DNA from: an uncultured Clostridia bacterium
Lineage (GTDB): Bacteria > Bacillota > Clostridia > Oscillospirales > Ruminococcaceae
Assembly (NCBI GenBank): GCA_948465665.1
Contig: CAOJXI010000002.1
Coordinates: 1-39,170 of the forward strand
Reading direction: 5' to 3'
Length of the DNA: 39,170 bases
Shown: positions 38,999-39,170 of the stretch, piece by piece
Layout of the letters: every line of letters starts with the position of its first letter
Position numbering within the stretch: the stretch's first letter is position 1
Notes under the pieces: generated by a model
What the model was told of the DNA's origin: nothing
What the model saw: the letters and a program-made list of their open reading frames with translations, nothing else
Databases searched by the model: none
Translations under genes and position numbers: made by a program

Positions 38999-39170
38999 GT
39001 GAGATAAAGCTCATTTGCGGGAGAAAGCTAAGATGAGTACAAGCTGGGGCGGATTAAAAAGGTTTCGGGTCTAGGGGGCTGTTCCTCAAAAGCCCCCTAG
39101 TCGCGCCCGCAGGCGCGAAATACCCCAGCAGGCTTAAAGCCAAGGTAAAGCTGACCTAAGAAACTGAAAA
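38999..39170 (-). repeat. Composite intergenic repeat, copy C (module 2, partial, inverted)
   Basis: Read on the minus strand it follows module 2 of copy A almost base for base. The site TTCTTAGGTCAGC (uninterrupted) is followed by TTTACCTTGGCTTTAAG, GCTGGGG paired with CCCCAGC (39123-39129 with 39043-39049), the invariant CGCGCC-TGCG-GGCGCG (39102-39117), and the stem CTAGGGGGCT/AGCCCCCTAG (39071-39080 with 39091-39100). Then come ACCCGAAACC and TTTTTAATCCGCC. Module 1 would lie beyond the window end. It converges on the mutS2 terminator. Confidence 0.8.

Overview
The window reads as a chromosomal segment of an anaerobic, endospore-forming Clostridia member, most likely an Oscillospirales relative. 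Evidence for this: sporulation genes ylbJ, yqfC and yqfD; Firmicutes division genes sepF, ylmH and divIVA; a GlpP antiterminator; strong GGAGG ribosome sites with GTG/TTG starts; and transketolase split into two subunits. Placement below class level is inference from gene order and style.

Layout. (1) 1-7560, mostly minus strand: a glycerol catabolism locus. glpP, glpK and an unknown 87-aa gene form one unit. A GlpA-like FAD/[2Fe-2S] dehydrogenase, an NAD(P)/FAD oxidoreductase and the first codons of a likely DUF1667 gene form a second. The second unit has a strong promoter followed by a 12-bp leader terminator, the expected kind of GlpP target. Between the two units lies an accessory patch: a hidden ribbon-helix-helix gene, a small membrane protein, an orphan antitoxin-like gene, a nitroreductase, and a Nudix protein that has lost its Nudix box. 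(2) 7561-10443: an acyl-CoA synthetase with a long leader, and a GNAT acetyltransferase. (3) 10465-20391: a conserved tRNA-modification and mismatch-repair cluster (miaB, ylbF, mutS, mutL, miaA, hfq). Between ylbF and mutS it is interrupted by a nucleotidyltransferase, a Nudix hydrolase and a 590-bp repeat. (4) 20428-25720: a HlyD-like membrane protein, then sepF, ylmH, divIVA, lspA and rluD. (5) 25892-27694: the two transketolase subunits. (6) 27787-29063: an AT-rich patch with a small conserved protein and a DUF3791-DUF3990-DUF3791 module (probable ADP-ribosyltransferase toxin with flanking partners). (7) 29130-36171: ylbJ (minus), then yqfC, yqfD, phoH, ybeY, dgkA, era, a yqzL-like gene and recO. 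(8) 36550-38946: mutS2.

The most unusual content is non-coding. A composite intergenic repeat occurs in front of both mutS (13754-14341) and mutS2 (about 36172-36531). A third, partial and inverted copy follows mutS2 (38999 to the window end). The copies differ in sequence, but their stems keep pairing through compensatory changes. One copy is interrupted by a 160-bp MITE-like element with 18-bp terminal inverted repeats and a TTA target duplication. The other two copies show the uninterrupted site.

No tRNA, rRNA or CRISPR array was seen.
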